This document shows positions 27,575 to 40,505 of a stretch of DNA of 64,000 bases, in pieces. Below the pieces are notes generated by a model. It was not told the origin of the DNA, did no database searches, and saw only the letters and a program-made list of their open reading frames with translations. A program made the position numbers and the translations under genes. Position 1 is the first letter of the stretch; each line of letters starts with the position of its first letter. Origin of the DNA: Proteles cristata cristata (lineage: Eukaryota; Chordata; Mammalia; Carnivora; Hyaenidae); assembly GCA_017311185.1 (NCBI GenBank), contig JAESUZ010001269.1, positions 1,674,001 to 1,738,000 on the forward strand, given 5' to 3'.

Positions 27575-28165
27575 TAGCAAGAATTCAGACCAGTAGATCT
27601 TTGGGGAAGATATTTGGCAATATTTAATGCACCTTAAAAGGCATTAACATACTTTTGGACCCAGATATCCCATGACTAGAAATGTTCCCTGTTGGATGTA
27701 CTCACAGAAATTCATCAAGGTGTGTAAGATGCTTGTGACAGCATTTTGCATAACAGCAAAAACTGTAAACAACTGAAGTATCCATCAATAAGAGACTGGT
27801 TAAAGAAATCTCTGTACAACCATATGGTAGAAAAATATAGAACTATCATTTTTAAATGTGCCAAATCTATGAGTGCTCATATGGAAAAATTTTTTATTTG
27901 ATATACAGGTTTTTAAAAAAAGCTGAGATGGAAGACTGACATTCATTGCATAGCTCCTTTTGTATAATTTTTTTGATAAGATATACAAATGCATATGTGC
28001 TGGCAGAAGGCACAAAATATTTTTAGACTGAATCATAGGAAATTGTTAATAGTGGGTACATTAGGGAGAGGAGACTAGGGTGGGAAGGAAAACTTTCACT
28101 TTTCATTTTGTACATTTTTGTACTGTTTAAATTTTCCAGCCAAGAATAGTCTCATTCTTGTACAA
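27575..28165 (+). mobile_element. Old L1 3' end (L1M type)
   Basis: It contains 'cagatatcccatgactagaa', 'gacagcattttgcataacag', 'aactgaagtatccatcaata' and a late 'tttttgtactgtttaaattt'. This is the order of the diverged ORF2 end and 3' UTR of mammalian L1M elements. Confidence 0.7.
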
Positions 28166-28529
28166 TTTTTAAATGTCAACAGAGGTTGCTTGAGTGATGA
28201 GATTATGGGCCATTTTTTTTTTTTTTGCAGTGGTTCTTATACTTCTCTGTTTTAAAGAAAGCCACAGCTGATATTTACCATTTTAGAAATAAAATAAAAG
28301 CAAAGGGTTTGATTGGACTGGCTTATAATCTCAAACGACCCACAATTAAACAGATGAATGTATATCTGAAGCTACTTCTTTTAAAACGGATCACAGAATG
28401 CTTCACAAACTAATTATTTGTTGTGAAGGAGGCTTGTGACAAATTAATTTGAAGAAGCATGGGCTTGTTATCTAACAATCCAAAGGAGACAAGGCACTTC
28501 CTGTTTCAGTGGGATTCTTTCAAAGCACT

Positions 28530-28655
28530 TTCACAAGCTTTATCTCATTTAATTGTCACAACAAGCCTGTGAGGTAGGTTGATCTTGACCTATTATCCTT
28601 TACAGCTGAGAAAAACAGGAAACTGACGAAGTCCCATAGGTGTAAAAAAGAAAAA
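28530..28655 (-). mobile_element. MIR SINE fragment, reversed
   Basis: 'ctttatctcatttaattgtc' and 'caagcctgtgaggtaggttg' then 'ttacagctgag' match the reversed MIR core. It ends about 65 bases before NPR3 exon 4 on the coordinate line, inside intron 4. Confidence 0.75.
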
Positions 28656-28700
28656 CAGAACCAGGGAAGAAGCAGCTTGATCATCTACAGAGTGTTGTCA

Positions 28701-28943
<243 letters not shown>

Positions 28944-29757
28944 TTAGACTCGAGGTCCACAAGCAATGGCAGAGATGGGCGAAGTGTAGCCGACAAGAAT
29001 CATGCCACGGTTTTCCTGGCACTGGCTTAGTGAGGAAAATCCTTCCCATGTTTAGGAATTTGGAGGGCAGACAAGATATTACACAAGTCAAGGAAATTGT
29101 ACCTGTTGATGAGGTTAAGTATTCCAGGTGCATCCCACTTGTCCATAGTTCCCTCTACATGGGTGCCTTCTTTCCTCCTCACATCTACTCTCTACTGCAA
29201 GCCAACCTAAGTCTATCCTCCTCCTTTAGGTTTTCATCTCATCAGTCCCCATGATCTCCCCATGCTCTGAATATGAAAGTGACTAAAAGAACAGTAGGGA
29301 TCCATTCATTCATGTTCGGATACTACTGAAAGCCTACTCTAGTGCTGGTGTTATGGATTCAAAGAGGAGTGCCATTCCTCCCTGCCTGGCGTCTGTGTCC
29401 TCCCTCCCATCAGCAATGGGACCTCAGTTTCTCTTTCCAGTTTGTGTTTGTAGTGGTTCCTGTGGATAGGACCATCCCTACCCGGCCTCTGGACCACCCC
29501 ACATCACGTTCTAAGGACAGGAATGGAAACATGCCTGGACCATCTGTTTATCCCAACCAGGTCCTGGCTCAAGTAAGATAGCCCTTCCCCTCAAGAAATT
29601 TAAGCTCCATGTGACTTTGGGGAAATCGCTTAATTTCTTTGAACATTGTTTCATTCAATAAGCATCATTTGAAAGTTCAGATACCATATTTAAACCCATT
29701 GAACATGAAATGACCAAATATAATCTTGAAATTTAGTGGCTTACAAATTCCGTATAA

Positions 29758-29761
<4 letters not shown>

Positions 29762-29799
<38 letters not shown>
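29762..29799. repeat. (CA)19 microsatellite
   Basis: An uninterrupted 38-base AC dinucleotide run. Confidence 0.98.
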
Positions 29800-29801
<2 letters not shown>

Positions 29802-30084
29802 AAGTCTTTTTATTTCAGGAGAAACTGTCAAGAACGGAATGCCATGGAGCAGAATGCATTCAGCATTCCACAGATGTCCACTGCGAGTCTTGGCAAGAAG
29901 GCTTTCCATGCCTAGAAAAGTTTTCCATAGTAAGAGTACCACAACTAACCTGCATCACCTGGTTCAAATACACAAACATCCACAGAAAACACAGCTCACT
30001 GTCCAGTGCTACTTTGGCCTCATCTCATCCTTAAAGACAGTGAGTCCTGTTTTTTGTCATAGAAGGAAATACTTTGCATTTGCC

Positions 30085-30340
30085 ACAGTCCAGTGCTGAG
30101 AGGCTGTTTAGAATAATGGCCTCTAGAATGGATAGAGCCTGGGCTCACCACCCAGCTCTGCCACTTCCTGGATGTGTTTCTCCACAACTCTGGGCCTCAG
30201 TTTTCCCTATCTGGAAGATGAGGAGAATAATAGTACTTATCTCATGGGGGTGCTCTTACATTTAAATGAATTAATAAGTGTAAAAGACTTCCAGCAGTGC
30301 CTGGCAGAGTTAGCACTCACTGTTAGGCTTAATTGTTGTT
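30085..30340 (+). mobile_element. MIR SINE
   Basis: 'cacccagctctgccacttcc', 'gggcctcagttttccctatc', 'gaggagaataatagtactta' and 'cagcagtgcctggcagagtt' give nearly the whole MIR consensus order. Confidence 0.88.
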
Positions 30341-30639
30341 GCTATGTACATATAGAGTATTATAAACCTAGGGATCCTGCTTAGCCTCTAATTCCTAATA
30401 GCAGTATTCAGAAAATAAGCACTCTAACATATAACATGCCTTATGGACTCATTTTACACTTAATGGAACGAAGGCTCCTTGTTCATCCTTTAACATGTCA
30501 AGCAGTGTTCTTACTTCCTGAGTGTCAAGCCTTTAATTCTACCCAAGTATGAGGCGTGCAGCCTGCACTGGTCAGGTCTGTTTACCATCTGGGAGAGGAG
30601 GAGTGTTTGTTTACAGAAAAACTCAGAATTAGCTGCTGG

Positions 30640-30800
30640 ACCCAAAGTCTAAGCCTAGCCCTGATACATTACTTAATCTCTCTAATCTTCAATTTCCTCA
30701 CTGGCCCAACAGGGGTTTAGTGCCTGCTCATCCCACAGAGCTCTTCAGGGGATTGAATGAATGCGTGCATATAAAACATCAGAAACAGTTTCTGGAACTA
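30640..30800 (+). mobile_element. MIR SINE fragment
   Basis: 'acttaatctctctaatcttc', 'aatttcctcactggcccaac' and 'attgaatgaatgcgtgcata' follow MIR order. Lies 300 bases after the previous MIR in the same orientation. Confidence 0.65.
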
Positions 30801-31048
30801 AGAAACCAAATGGTAGACATTGGCTCTTACTCTTAGCCATCAACCTTAAATCACAGAGCCATTGTTTTCTTAGGCAAAGAAGAGTGATGTAGAAATAACA
30901 GCTAGTCAAAGATAATTTTCTGCTGATTTGGCTATGCTAATTCAATTTTCCAAAGGAATATGAAATTTTCACTTAAACCATGAAGTCATCGTGGCTTAAG
31001 AAAGTGTGCATGCTGATGAGTTAATGAGTTTTAATAAGTGGACTTTAG

Positions 31049-31263
31049 GGGCACCTGGGTGACTCCGTTAGTTAAGCATTCTACTCTTGATTTCAGCTCC
31101 CATCATATTCTCACCATTCATGAAATTGAGCCCTGGATGGGGCTCTGCACAGAGAGCATGAAGCCTGCTTGGGAATCTCTCTCCCTCTCTCTCTCTCTCT
31201 GCCCCCTCCCCTGCTTGCACACTCTCTCTCAAAATAAATAAAGAAACTTTAAAAACAAATAAC
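31049..31263 (+). mobile_element. CAN-SINE, older subfamily
   Basis: 'gggcacctgggtgactccgt', 'tctactcttgatttcagctc' and a CT-rich body with 'aaaataaataaa' tail. A perfect 15-bp target duplication 'ataagtggactttag' lies at 31034-31048 and 31264-31278. Confidence 0.95.
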
Positions 31264-31278
31264 ATAAGTGGACTTTAG

Positions 31279-33647
31279 CTGTGTGATTTCTTAGGTCATC
31301 ATAAAAATATTTTTCGAAAAATCTATCTTCCCTGGGATAATTATATAAAACTCACCCTGCTACAGAGGGAAATCATAGAACCCTGGAAAATAGAAAACGT
31401 AGAGCGCCTTAGATGAGCTCTGGTCTAATCCTCTCCTTACTCTGAGAACCAAAAGAGCATCCCTCCTCATCAGTCTTTCTACACTCTCTAATTGAGGTTT
31501 TCCCTCTCCTTGTTCCTGGGGAGCCTAGTCTGGCCCCTGCTTAAATCCTAAGTTACCTGCCACTGGGTATCAGCTGTCCACTTATCTTCCTCCTCTTCCT
31601 GATTCCTTCTCAAAACCTAGGGCCACCATGCCGACATGGCCCACCTAAAGCACTAGACATGTGCCCCAGCATCAAGTACCTCTTGGCCCCTCCTCTTCCT
31701 TCCTTCTTGCTCTGCCCTCTAAATTGCCCCTTCTACAATTGCAGGTTACCTAGCTAAGAAACATGAACTTGGATTACCCTTTTCCTAACAGGTTTGATGG
31801 CAGAAGAGAATAGGTTCTGAACACATGCCCAGGTCTGAAAACTCATTCTATCTTGATTTGTAAATGGATAGCAAAACTTACCTCCTTTCCTCTCAGAGTG
31901 GCTGAGTGTTTCCCTCTCCTGCCAAAATTAGCAGGAGAGCTGCTGACTTGCGCCGAGGCTCACTGGCACCCCGGCCTGCTGCGGAGGAAGTTTCATAACA
32001 CCTACCTCATAGAACCTCGAGCCAGAAGCAAAACCCTAGAGACCATCTTTTCTCGAGGAGAACATTTTCACATCCACACATATTTTTTAATGGGAGGAAA
32101 GCCCATCAGCACATTACTGACACTGAAAATCACAAGTGCAAACCTTTTTTTTATGAGGGAGACAAAGATCCAGAGTATAAAGTTGCCTTTGAAACATTTT
32201 TCACTCGGCCTCCAGGCTGAAATGAATAAGGTCATCTGCTCTGCCCCCCGGCCTCTGGTCATAACAAAATTTGAACCCTGACATCCGTGATCCATTACAG
32301 ATCATGCTATTGTTACTAATCAAAGAAAATAGGATACCCTCACCTGAGTATTCTAGTACTGAGCATCATTTAGCTCTTCCTTACTGTCATTAGGCATAAG
32401 TCTTAATTAAATTCATAAATACAGCCATTCCCCTGCTGGATACTAAACAGAGTTAAGAGAACAATGTAGTTCGTCAGCCCTGGAAGTTCACAATCTCAAC
32501 CAAATAGCCCCACAGCTCCACAAAACACACAGGTGAACTCCCCACTAGAAAGTTATGAAGTAGACCACCATGAGGGACAAGCATCAGGATAATAATTATC
32601 TGTGCTGGGTATCAAATAAAGTGTCTATCATTTAAACAAGATGGAAGTCATTCATCACCTTCCACTCATTCAGGGACATTAGCCAGAACAAGATAACACA
32701 TTGGCCCTAACTCTCTCATCATTTCATCTCCATCCTCTTGATCAGCAAGAGGGCGGCTCTGTACGTGGCCAGCAGCAGGTATTCCAAATGAAAGAAAGCC
32801 ATTTTGCCACTGGCCTTCCTCTCTGATAGCACCTGTCAGCCATGTACATTAGTGTTTCGGGTTTTTTTAATCCTCTATCATGGGGAAAGCTGGATAGAAA
32901 TCTTGTTATTTTTTAACTGAGCATATAGAATTACCATTCATAACATGGCTCTTATCTGTAACCATGAGCGAAGTCTTTCTCATTTCTCTTTGGAGGGGCA
33001 AACAGATAGATGGATGGATGAATTCTTCAATGCTTGCATTCCAAACAAGTAAGCAAAGTATGCCACATGCCTCAGCTGTTCTGTAAAGTGAGAATGAATA
33101 ACACAGCAGCAATCCAGCTCCCAGGTCATCTGGATGTCTGAGAAAGACTGTAAAGCTCTCAGACAGAGGCCACTGGGAGAAAGCTACCAAAGTTAATGCC
33201 ACAACTAGGCTGTCCTGGGATTTTGCTTGTGGTATTCACATAACTCTAGCATATTACGCAGTGGTTGTATCTTCCTTACCACAAATCAATGGTTCAGATT
33301 GCAAATGAGGAAAGCTGAGGGTGCTGGGCAACATTTCTCAAGAGTCTTTTGAAAAAGACATGACCCTTAACCTCTCATTCAGTTGAAGGGGAGATGGGGT
33401 TAGGAAGATTCTGATGGCTTTCTGAAAAGGTAAGAAGAGAGACAGGTCCAGGACACACCCTCTCCCCACCATAGAATGAACAATGGCAGTTTATCTAATT
33501 AGGAATAAGACCCTCAAGTGAAACTTATCTTACTGGGCCTCTGTCAATCATGGCCATGGAAAAGAAATGGCCTGCAAGTGATCTACATGCAATAAAAACA
33601 GAGATACTACTTGTTTTCATTCAATTTTCTGTTGAATTATAAAATTA
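31279..33647. other. Intronic, no recognised element
   Basis: Mixed sequence without a SINE or L1 that I can name. Pyrimidine-rich parts lie at 31480-31740. The block 32640-32880 is unique and moderately GC-rich. A 142-codon plus-strand frame (31853-32281) and a 98-codon minus frame (32906-33202) have no recognisable domain. Confidence 0.4.
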
Positions 33648-33662
33648 AAAATCTATAATTTA

Positions 33663-33872
33663 GGGGGTACCTGGATGGCTCAGTCAGTTAAGCGTCTGAG
33701 TTCGACTCAGGTTATGATCTCATGATTCATGAGTTCTAGCTCCACATCGGGCTCTGTGCTGACAGCTCAGAGCCTGGAGCCTGCTTCGGATTCTGTGTCT
33801 CCCTCTCTCTCTACCCCTCACCTGCACGCTCTCTGTCTCTCTCTCTCAAATATAAACATTAAAAAAAATTTT
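33663..33872 (+). mobile_element. CAN-SINE, feliform type
   Basis: 'acctggatggctcagtcagt', 'gctctgtgctgacagctcag' and 'ctgcttcggattctgtgtct' with an A-rich tail. Target duplication 'aatctataattta' before and 'aatctctaattta' (33873-33885) after. Confidence 0.93.
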
Positions 33873-33885
33873 AATCTCTAATTTA

Positions 33886-35654
33886 GGATAACAGCAAGAA
33901 CTTCCATAAACCAAGTGACATCACAACCTCGTCAACACCAAAAGAGGGGGTTCTCCTCCTTACTGGCACACTCCAGTGGCTGCTCTTCTCTACTGGGCCT
34001 GCCTTCATGGAATTCACACTTGGTCACTTGCTTATTTTAGCCTTGAGGAAAGTTAAGTTGAAAACCTAAATTCTTATCCTAGTTGAACTCTGAGGAAAGG
34101 CAAAGGTCAAGTGGCTTATTAACAACAGTCAGCCAGCACATCAGAGAGAGGCCAGAACTTGGCTGTGTGCTAGGCGCAAGCATTGCCATAATGTCTGACA
34201 GGTTTCTTTCTCCCTCTGCTGAAGTTTTGACATGGGTGGGCAGTTGCCCTAAGTTTTTCAAATAACTGTCTCTATCCTGGGCCCAGCTCCACCCCTATAG
34301 CAATACCTATACTGGGATTGACTCAGATCTTATAGCCTAGGGTGTGGCTGCCAACAAATAGAGGTAGATTTTTTTTCTCTCTCTCGTCACTGAACACATC
34401 ATGCATCATGAAATAAAAGCAGTCCTGGGAAGATCATTACGTCAAGTTATGACCCCTCATTTGTCTCCCATACCACAGCAACTGGCTGCCCTTTTAATGA
34501 CTGCAGCAGCGTTGGAGGCTCCATGCAGGCACCACAGTGCAAATATATGGCACTCATCTACACACACAAACCTCAGCAAGGAAAGCCACATGGGGCCTGC
34601 TGGTGGGGGGCAACAAGGTAGAGGAGGGCTCCATGGAGTTGGACTCCTGAAATTGGTGGCTGTGGCACACAAACAAATGAGAAAGACTTAAAAACTCTCC
34701 CCTTGTTCACGCAGAGAATTCAGTCATCTGATCTATCTGCCCTCTGAATGTGTCACACACACGTCGTATCCGGATGCTTCTCATCACCCTTACCCTTGAT
34801 GGCTTCGTTGAGAAGTACACATACATAATCACATAATTGTCCCTGGAGTTCAGATGATCAAGTGAGCAATGTCTGCCCTTGGCCTTGATTTCTACCAGTA
34901 CTTGACCAGATGTACCTCTGGAAGGCTTGGTGACCCAAACCCCAAGATGGCTCTGGACACTCACTGACCTCTCTTCCCAGGGGTCTATGGTCCTATAAGG
35001 TTCAATGTTGAAGTGGGTAAATGCATATACCAAAATCCAATGAGAGAAAGGTTGGGGCTGGCAGCAGGGGGTGAGGTAGACCCAAGACAGGAAAAGTGAC
35101 CAAAGAGAGATGGAAACAGGGAAACATGAGAGGACAATTTCTGGCTTCATTAATTCTAAAAGGCCAAAACCAAAAGGAACATGTAGATTCTAATTTCTCC
35201 CACTTGATGACATTCTTTTAGACAACCTGAGAACTTCAGATCACTTCCCCTGAATTTCTTGAGTCATCTGGAGGTGTGATGGCAAGGAAGAGATGAGCAA
35301 AAATCCAAGTTTGGGTGTGGGTTTTTTTGGGGAGGGGCGTACTTCTTTTCATTTCTGTCTTGTATCTTAAAATAAAACCAGTCCCCTTTTCTTTAAGTAA
35401 TTTCAAGTAAGGACTGAGCTAAGGTCCGGAACCCCAATTCCTAGTTCTAGCATTTTTGATTTATTCAATCACTGTGAACAGTCAGCAGCTTAGTTTTGTT
35501 CAATTCTTAAATCAGAGTTTCCCAAGCTGTATTCCATAGAGCAGCAGCATTCTTTAAAATGTAATGGATGACTCTAGAAATAACAGTAATGTGGCTAACA
35601 AGCTTACAAAATGCTAGATTCAAGAAAGCCAAGCAGTTCTCTTTACTGCCAGGT
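33886..35654. other. Intronic, unassigned
   Basis: No element recognised. The minus-strand frame 34707-35150 runs 147 codons but shows no domain and no splice-bounded coding pattern. Confidence 0.35.
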
Positions 35655-35790
35655 AATTATTATAACAGCTAACTTTTATTGAACATCTCCTACATGCTAG
35701 GAGCTATGTATACACTTAAGTTTTACTGCATTTAGTCCTTATAAAGCTTTCATAAATAGGGCCTGTTATTATACCCTGAAAGAGACTCTG
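35655..35790 (-). mobile_element. MIR SINE, reversed
   Basis: 'taacagctaacttttattga', 'tgctaggagctatgtataca' and 'agggcctgttattataccct' match the reversed 3' half of MIR. Confidence 0.75.
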
Positions 35791-36768
35791 ACTAACCCTC
35801 TAACAGAATGGAGATATCTTGGTCAATGGATGGGGGTCAAAATTCCAGAAAATGTTGGGTGGGCAAGCTCTTAGTAGGGATCCAAACCAGAACTGCCTAG
35901 TTATGAAATTTATCTTATTGACACATATGTTCAGCCAACTAATCCTGGAAAAAAGCTTTGTGTCTAGTGTTTTTAATTGACATGGTAGCTCTACAAGTTG
36001 AGTATGGAGACTGCAATGAGCAATGAGAGTCTATGAAAGAGACTAAGACAGACAAAGTTCCTCAGGGTGATGGAGGAATAGAACCCACACCTGGAGAGGG
36101 AATGAGAAGGCAGAGGATGGAAGAAGCAAGGAGAAGAGCCATGAGACAATAGGCTAATTGCCCCTCATCTCTAGCTAATTGCCCTTGATCTTTGAATTCA
36201 GTCATTAAGCCAGGGTTAATACAACATGACTCAGATCATGTGGATCAGGAGTCCTGATAAGTCATTGACTCAGATAAAGTTAACTTTGTCCCAGCAAGGA
36301 ATAAAAAGGCCTGTTATGCCAAAGGAGCATGTAAACAAGCTGGATGTAAAGGATGAAGGTCTTACTTCAGAGACCAGTCTATTCCAAGCATGTCAGCAGC
36401 CAAGACAGGCAATAAAAGATCTACTAATGTAATGTTTTTTAACTAGCACGCAACATGAAATATGATGACTCTGATAAATAATAGCAATAAATGTAGCAAA
36501 GCTTCATCTACCCAGCTTCATCAAAGAAAAAAAGATGTTTCATATCAGCAAAGTTTCCATGTTCTTAACTATTATTTCTATAATTATCAAAGTTTTTGAA
36601 TAATATAAACACTTTTGATGGAAGTGCTTCTAAAATTAGCCACAGACGTTCCTGCCTTGGTAACATAAGCATGCTGAATGTGATTTTAACTTATTATGAT
36701 TCTCCATCTGTAAGGTTGTGACAATAGCCAGTCCGGGAGGATTCATTGCTATTGAAAACTGTACAGGT

Positions 36769-37018
36769 GGAGGCACATGGGTGGCTCAGTCAGGTAAGCA
36801 TCCAGCTCTTGATTTCAGCTCAGGTCATGATCTTATGGTCATGAGATCGAGCCCTGCAGCAGGCTCTGCACTGAGTGTGGAGCCTGCTTAGGATTCTCCC
36901 TCTCCCTCCACCCTGTCTCCATGTGCACATATGTTCTCTGTCTCTGTCTCTGTCTCTGTCTCTCTCTCAAAAGAAGAAAAGAAAGGCAAGGCAAGGCAAG
37001 AAAAAAGAAAAGAAAAGT
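36769..37018 (+). mobile_element. CAN-SINE with expanded TCTCTG repeat
   Basis: 'cacatgggtggctcagtcag', 'gctcaggtcatgatcttatg' and 'gtggagcctgcttaggattc' followed by a (TCTCTG)n run at 36935-36967 and an AAGG/AAAAG purine tail. No clear target duplication. Confidence 0.88.
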
Positions 37019-37094
37019 ATATTGAGCTCTTTATACGATGCTGACACCAACTTGTATGTTTGTAGATACTGTCACTTCTTCCATGCTGATAGAA

Positions 37095-37470
37095 CATGAG
37101 CTGGGACCTGCTTCCCTTTCTGAAATGCTTCCTTCCCTTGGCTACTGATTCTTCGGCATCTCCTTATCTAGCCCTTCCTGTTGGTGACTCCAGGATCCCC
37201 AACAGCTAAAGAACGAAGTCTAAATGTTTCAGGGTGGTGAAGAACACTCTTTATTATTAGCCACACTCCCAAGTGATCTCTATGTCTACCTACAAAATCC
37301 CTTGGATTCTCTGAGCTTGCCAGGAAGTACCTTTACACATTAGCCCCTGGGCTTTGAATGCCCTCCACATGGGTCTTATCTTATCCAAAGCAAACTCCTA
37401 CTCAAGTTTACCAGATATTCTCATATTGCCCCTTTCAGATCCACCTTCCACCCTTCTTCAACCAGCTCTG
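37095..37470 (+). mobile_element. Possible L2 LINE fragment
   Basis: 'ccctttctgaaatgcttcct' and later 'actcaagtttaccagatatt' with CT-rich text resemble diverged L2 3' sequence. Assignment is weak. Confidence 0.3.
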
Positions 37471-38289
37471 TGCCCTGGGGGGCTGACATATATGGACAAC
37501 ATCAACTTAGTCTCCTTGTCCTCTGGCTTCTGGTTGGTTCAGCAGATGAGAGGGTAGAAGGAGATAAAGGTCAGGATGTGACCTGTACTCCTCCCCAGCT
37601 TCCCAACAGCCACAGACCTCATGGGTGCTAGAAACCTCTCCCTCCTCTTGCCCTTTCTGGTCTAGGGACTGTAACAGCTTCCCACGTTTGCAGGCCCTGG
37701 GGTTCTTTGTCATCTTTTGTTGACTTTCCTTAACTTCACACTTACCTTTGAAATAGTCCCTTTCCTGAGGTCTCTTTCATTTCCTTTCAATGTGTCTTTT
37801 CTTTCCTCCCAGGATCCTAATGGACACATCAAGCTTCTGTGAGCCACTCAAACTTGTTCTTGCTGCATCCTTCCCTGAGCAACCCAAGTCCTCCTTTCTT
37901 CCACAAGCGCACTTAGTGCACGTATTATCTCACTCACCAGTCTGTATTACTCTTTTCCACGCCTCCACATCCTGACATTCCACAAGCCCCTTGATGCACA
38001 AACCATATGGTAGGTACCTTAGTTTTCCTAGGATCCAGCCTTGCATCTCATACAGACACAGTACTCACTTGAGTTGACTCCACTGTCACCTGTCATTGCC
38101 TGCTACTTTCACTGTGCCTTCTTTTAGACACCATCCTCTTCTCTCAGATTTACTACTACTAATGTCCTGTAAGCTGGGGGAAGAAATCACAAATCTCTAA
38201 TCCTTAAAGTGGGGTAAACAGTTTCTGACTGAGGATTTGAGAGATTCTCCTATAATAAAATTAATAAATTATATGTCTGTTTTAGCTGC
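37471..38289. other. Intronic, pyrimidine-rich, unassigned
   Basis: CT-rich sequence with short frames on both strands. No gene or nameable repeat. Confidence 0.35.
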
Positions 38290-38303
38290 TCAAAAGCCTT
38301 TTT

Positions 38304-38530
38304 CTTTTTTTTTTAATTTTTTAATGTTTTACTTATTTCTAGGAGAGAGAGAGAGGGACAGCGTGAGTAGGGTAGGGTCAGAGAGAGAGGGAGTCACAGA
38401 CTGAAACAGGCTCCAGGCTCTGAGCTGGCAGTCAGCACAGAGCCTGACGCGGGGCTCGAACCCACGAACCGCGAGATCATGACCTAAGCAAAAGTCGGAT
38501 GCTTAACCGACTAAGCCACCCAGGCGCCCC
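38304..38530 (-). mobile_element. CAN-SINE, young subfamily, reversed
   Basis: Reads in reverse as T-rich tail, 'tatttctaggagagag'-type motif (here 'cttatttctaggagagag'), 'gtgagtagggtagggtcag', 'gctggcagtcagcacagagc' and 'gactaagccacccaggcgcc'. A perfect 14-bp target duplication 'tcaaaagccttttt' lies at 38290-38303 and 38531-38544. It is sense to NPR3. Confidence 0.95.
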
Positions 38531-38716
38531 TCAAAAGCCTTTTTCACATACTTCTTTGCTTTTGACTGGGTCTGATGTAGTTGAGATTGCCATAAAGTTG
38601 ATTCAGCAGCTATTACTGGGAGAAAGACTTCCAGATTTTGACACCAATACAGGATTCTAGTGCTGAAGCTAACAATATAATTCTCAGCCAGTGAAGGAAT
38701 GAATTTTTTCTTTTTT

Positions 38717-38922
38717 TAAAGTTTTTTTTTTCTTTTTGAGAGAGAAAGAAAGAGAGAACATGAGCATGAGGTGCAGAAAGAGAGTGAAACAGAGAATCCC
38801 AAACAGGCTCTTCACTGTCAGAACAGAGCCCAATGCAGGGCTCGAATTCACAAACTGTGAGATCATGATGTAGGCCGAAATCAAGAGTTGGACGCTTAAC
38901 CAACTGAGCCACCCAGGCCCCC
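38717..38922 (-). mobile_element. CAN-SINE, feliform type, reversed
   Basis: T-rich tail, GA-rich body, 'cacaaactgtgagatcatga' and 'aactgagccacccaggcccc'. An imperfect target duplication is suggested by 'gaattttttct' before and 'gaacattttttct' after. Confidence 0.9.
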
Positions 38923-39109
38923 GAACATTTTTTCTTTTAATAAATTTTTTCCATCAAGTTTTCTATAAAACACACACAATGAAACTAAATATTATCTCCC
39001 CCACAAAAAGCTTAATTCCCTAAAAAATTTTGAATACTGTTTATTAGATGAAATTACGGAATTATTGGAAACTTTCAGGTGTGATAACAGTATATACCTA
39101 AATTTTTAA

Positions 39110-40175
39110 AAAGGGAGTTCCAGTACTGGCAGAGTAGTTTGTATCAGATTAATTTTTCAAAAAGCATTCAAACTCTCTGAACAAAAAGTTTTAGAAAGAA
39201 CTAATTGAAGACAATGGGAAGTGACCACAAAGAGGCTGGAAATAGAGGAGATTTGATCCTTGAAAAAAGGGACCACATTTCATGAGAACTAAATGTATAT
39301 GGTTTTCCTCTGAGGGTTCTCCTTGTCCAGGAGACATGGGATGTCTAGGACTCAAGCAGATAGTCACAGCCTCCGTGGCTATAGAGGTCAGAGCTGATAG
39401 GGAGGACATACAGTGAGGGAGTAAATCCTGGGCAGAAGAGAGACACAGGGAAGGGAGCATTCCAATCTGTTCATAAACTTCCAGTGTCCTGAACTGATTT
39501 CTAAACTGCACATACACAAGAGAGACACCAAGGAATCCAGTGGACAGCAACAGCTGGAAAGTTGAAGAAGCTAAGGAACATTGAAATCGTTGCCTTCTGC
39601 ACAAAAGAGGGCTCAGAGTTTGTACCTTGAGAAATATCTCAGGCTTTCTAGTAAAACCCCATATGGGCCACACCTTAGAAGTGAGTCTATACCAAGAGAC
39701 TAAGGATTCATCTTAAAACTGAAAGTAAACCAAAACAGAATCACCTTAATAAAAAATAAAACCAAGCTTCCAAAAGTGGTTGGTCAGTAATTTAACCTCC
39801 TGCTGGGACAAAAAAATCACTCTTCAGGGGAACATAACTGAATACAATCTCTATAACATATCATCTACAACATCCATTACAAACTCAAAAAATACTAGAT
39901 ATTCAGGAGCAGGAGAGATGATCTATAGTCAAGAAAATAATGACCCTGAAATGATCCAAATGTTGAAATTAGCAGATAAGAACTTTAAAGCAGCTTTATA
40001 TATGCTCAAAGACTTAAAGAAAAAGATGACCAAAAAGAAAGACCAAATGAGAAATCAGCAGAGAAATGTAAGCTTTAAAAAAGAACAAGTGGATATTCTG
40101 GAACTAAAAGTACAATATTGAAAAAATAAATATTCGTTGGATAAGCTTAAAAGCAAATTGAGTCCATGATCTTAT
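39110..40175 (+). mobile_element. L1/HAL1-type 5' region and ORF1 remnant
   Basis: The 3' part (about 39880-40130) reads 'ttagcagataagaactttaa', 'agcagctttatatatgctca' and later 'gtggatattctggaactaaa', the coiled-coil-coding phrasing of old L1 ORF1. Its translated frame (39780-40121) is Lys-rich and helical, as expected of ORF1 coiled coil. The upstream part to 39110 is probably 5' UTR of the same element but is not certain. Confidence 0.5.
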
Positions 40176-40190
40176 AAATATATCAGTAGT

Positions 40191-40455
40191 GGGGCGCCTG
40201 GGTGGCTCAGTTGGTTAAGTGAACAACTTCAGCTCAGCTCCTGATCTCACAGATTGTGAGTTCAAGCCCTACTTTGGGCTCTGTGCTGACAGCTCAGACC
40301 CTGGAGCTTGCTTCAGATTTTGTGTCTCCCTCTCTCTCTGCCCCTCCCTCACTTGTGCTCTATCTCTCTCTGTCTCTCAAAAATGAATAAATGTTAAAAA
40401 ATAATTTAAAAATTAAAATAAATTAATTAACATTAACTAATTGATTTTTAAAAAG
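40191..40455 (+). mobile_element. CAN-SINE, feliform type
   Basis: 'ggggcgcctgggtggctcag', 'gctctgtgctgacagctcag' and an extended A/T-rich tail. Target duplication 'atatatcagtagt' (40178-40190) against 'atatatcgatagt' (40456-40468). Confidence 0.94.
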
Positions 40456-40505
40456 ATATATCGATAGTAAATACCTCAATCTGAAGGACAGAAAACAATA
40501 CAAAG

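Noticed and set aside
31853..32281. 142-codon plus-strand ORF
   Set aside because: Antisense to the NPR3 intron, no domain, no supporting promoter or splice context.
34707..35150. 147-codon minus-strand ORF in intron 3
   Set aside because: No domain, no similarity to NPR3 and no splice-bounded pattern. A chance open frame of this size is expected in 64 kb.
36935..36967. Regular short repeat resembling an array
   Set aside because: TCTCTG hexamer expansion inside a SINE body; no spacers, so not CRISPR-like.
39191..39673. 160-codon minus-strand ORF, the longest in the window
   Set aside because: It lies antisense to L1/HAL1-type 5' sequence and has no recognisable domain.
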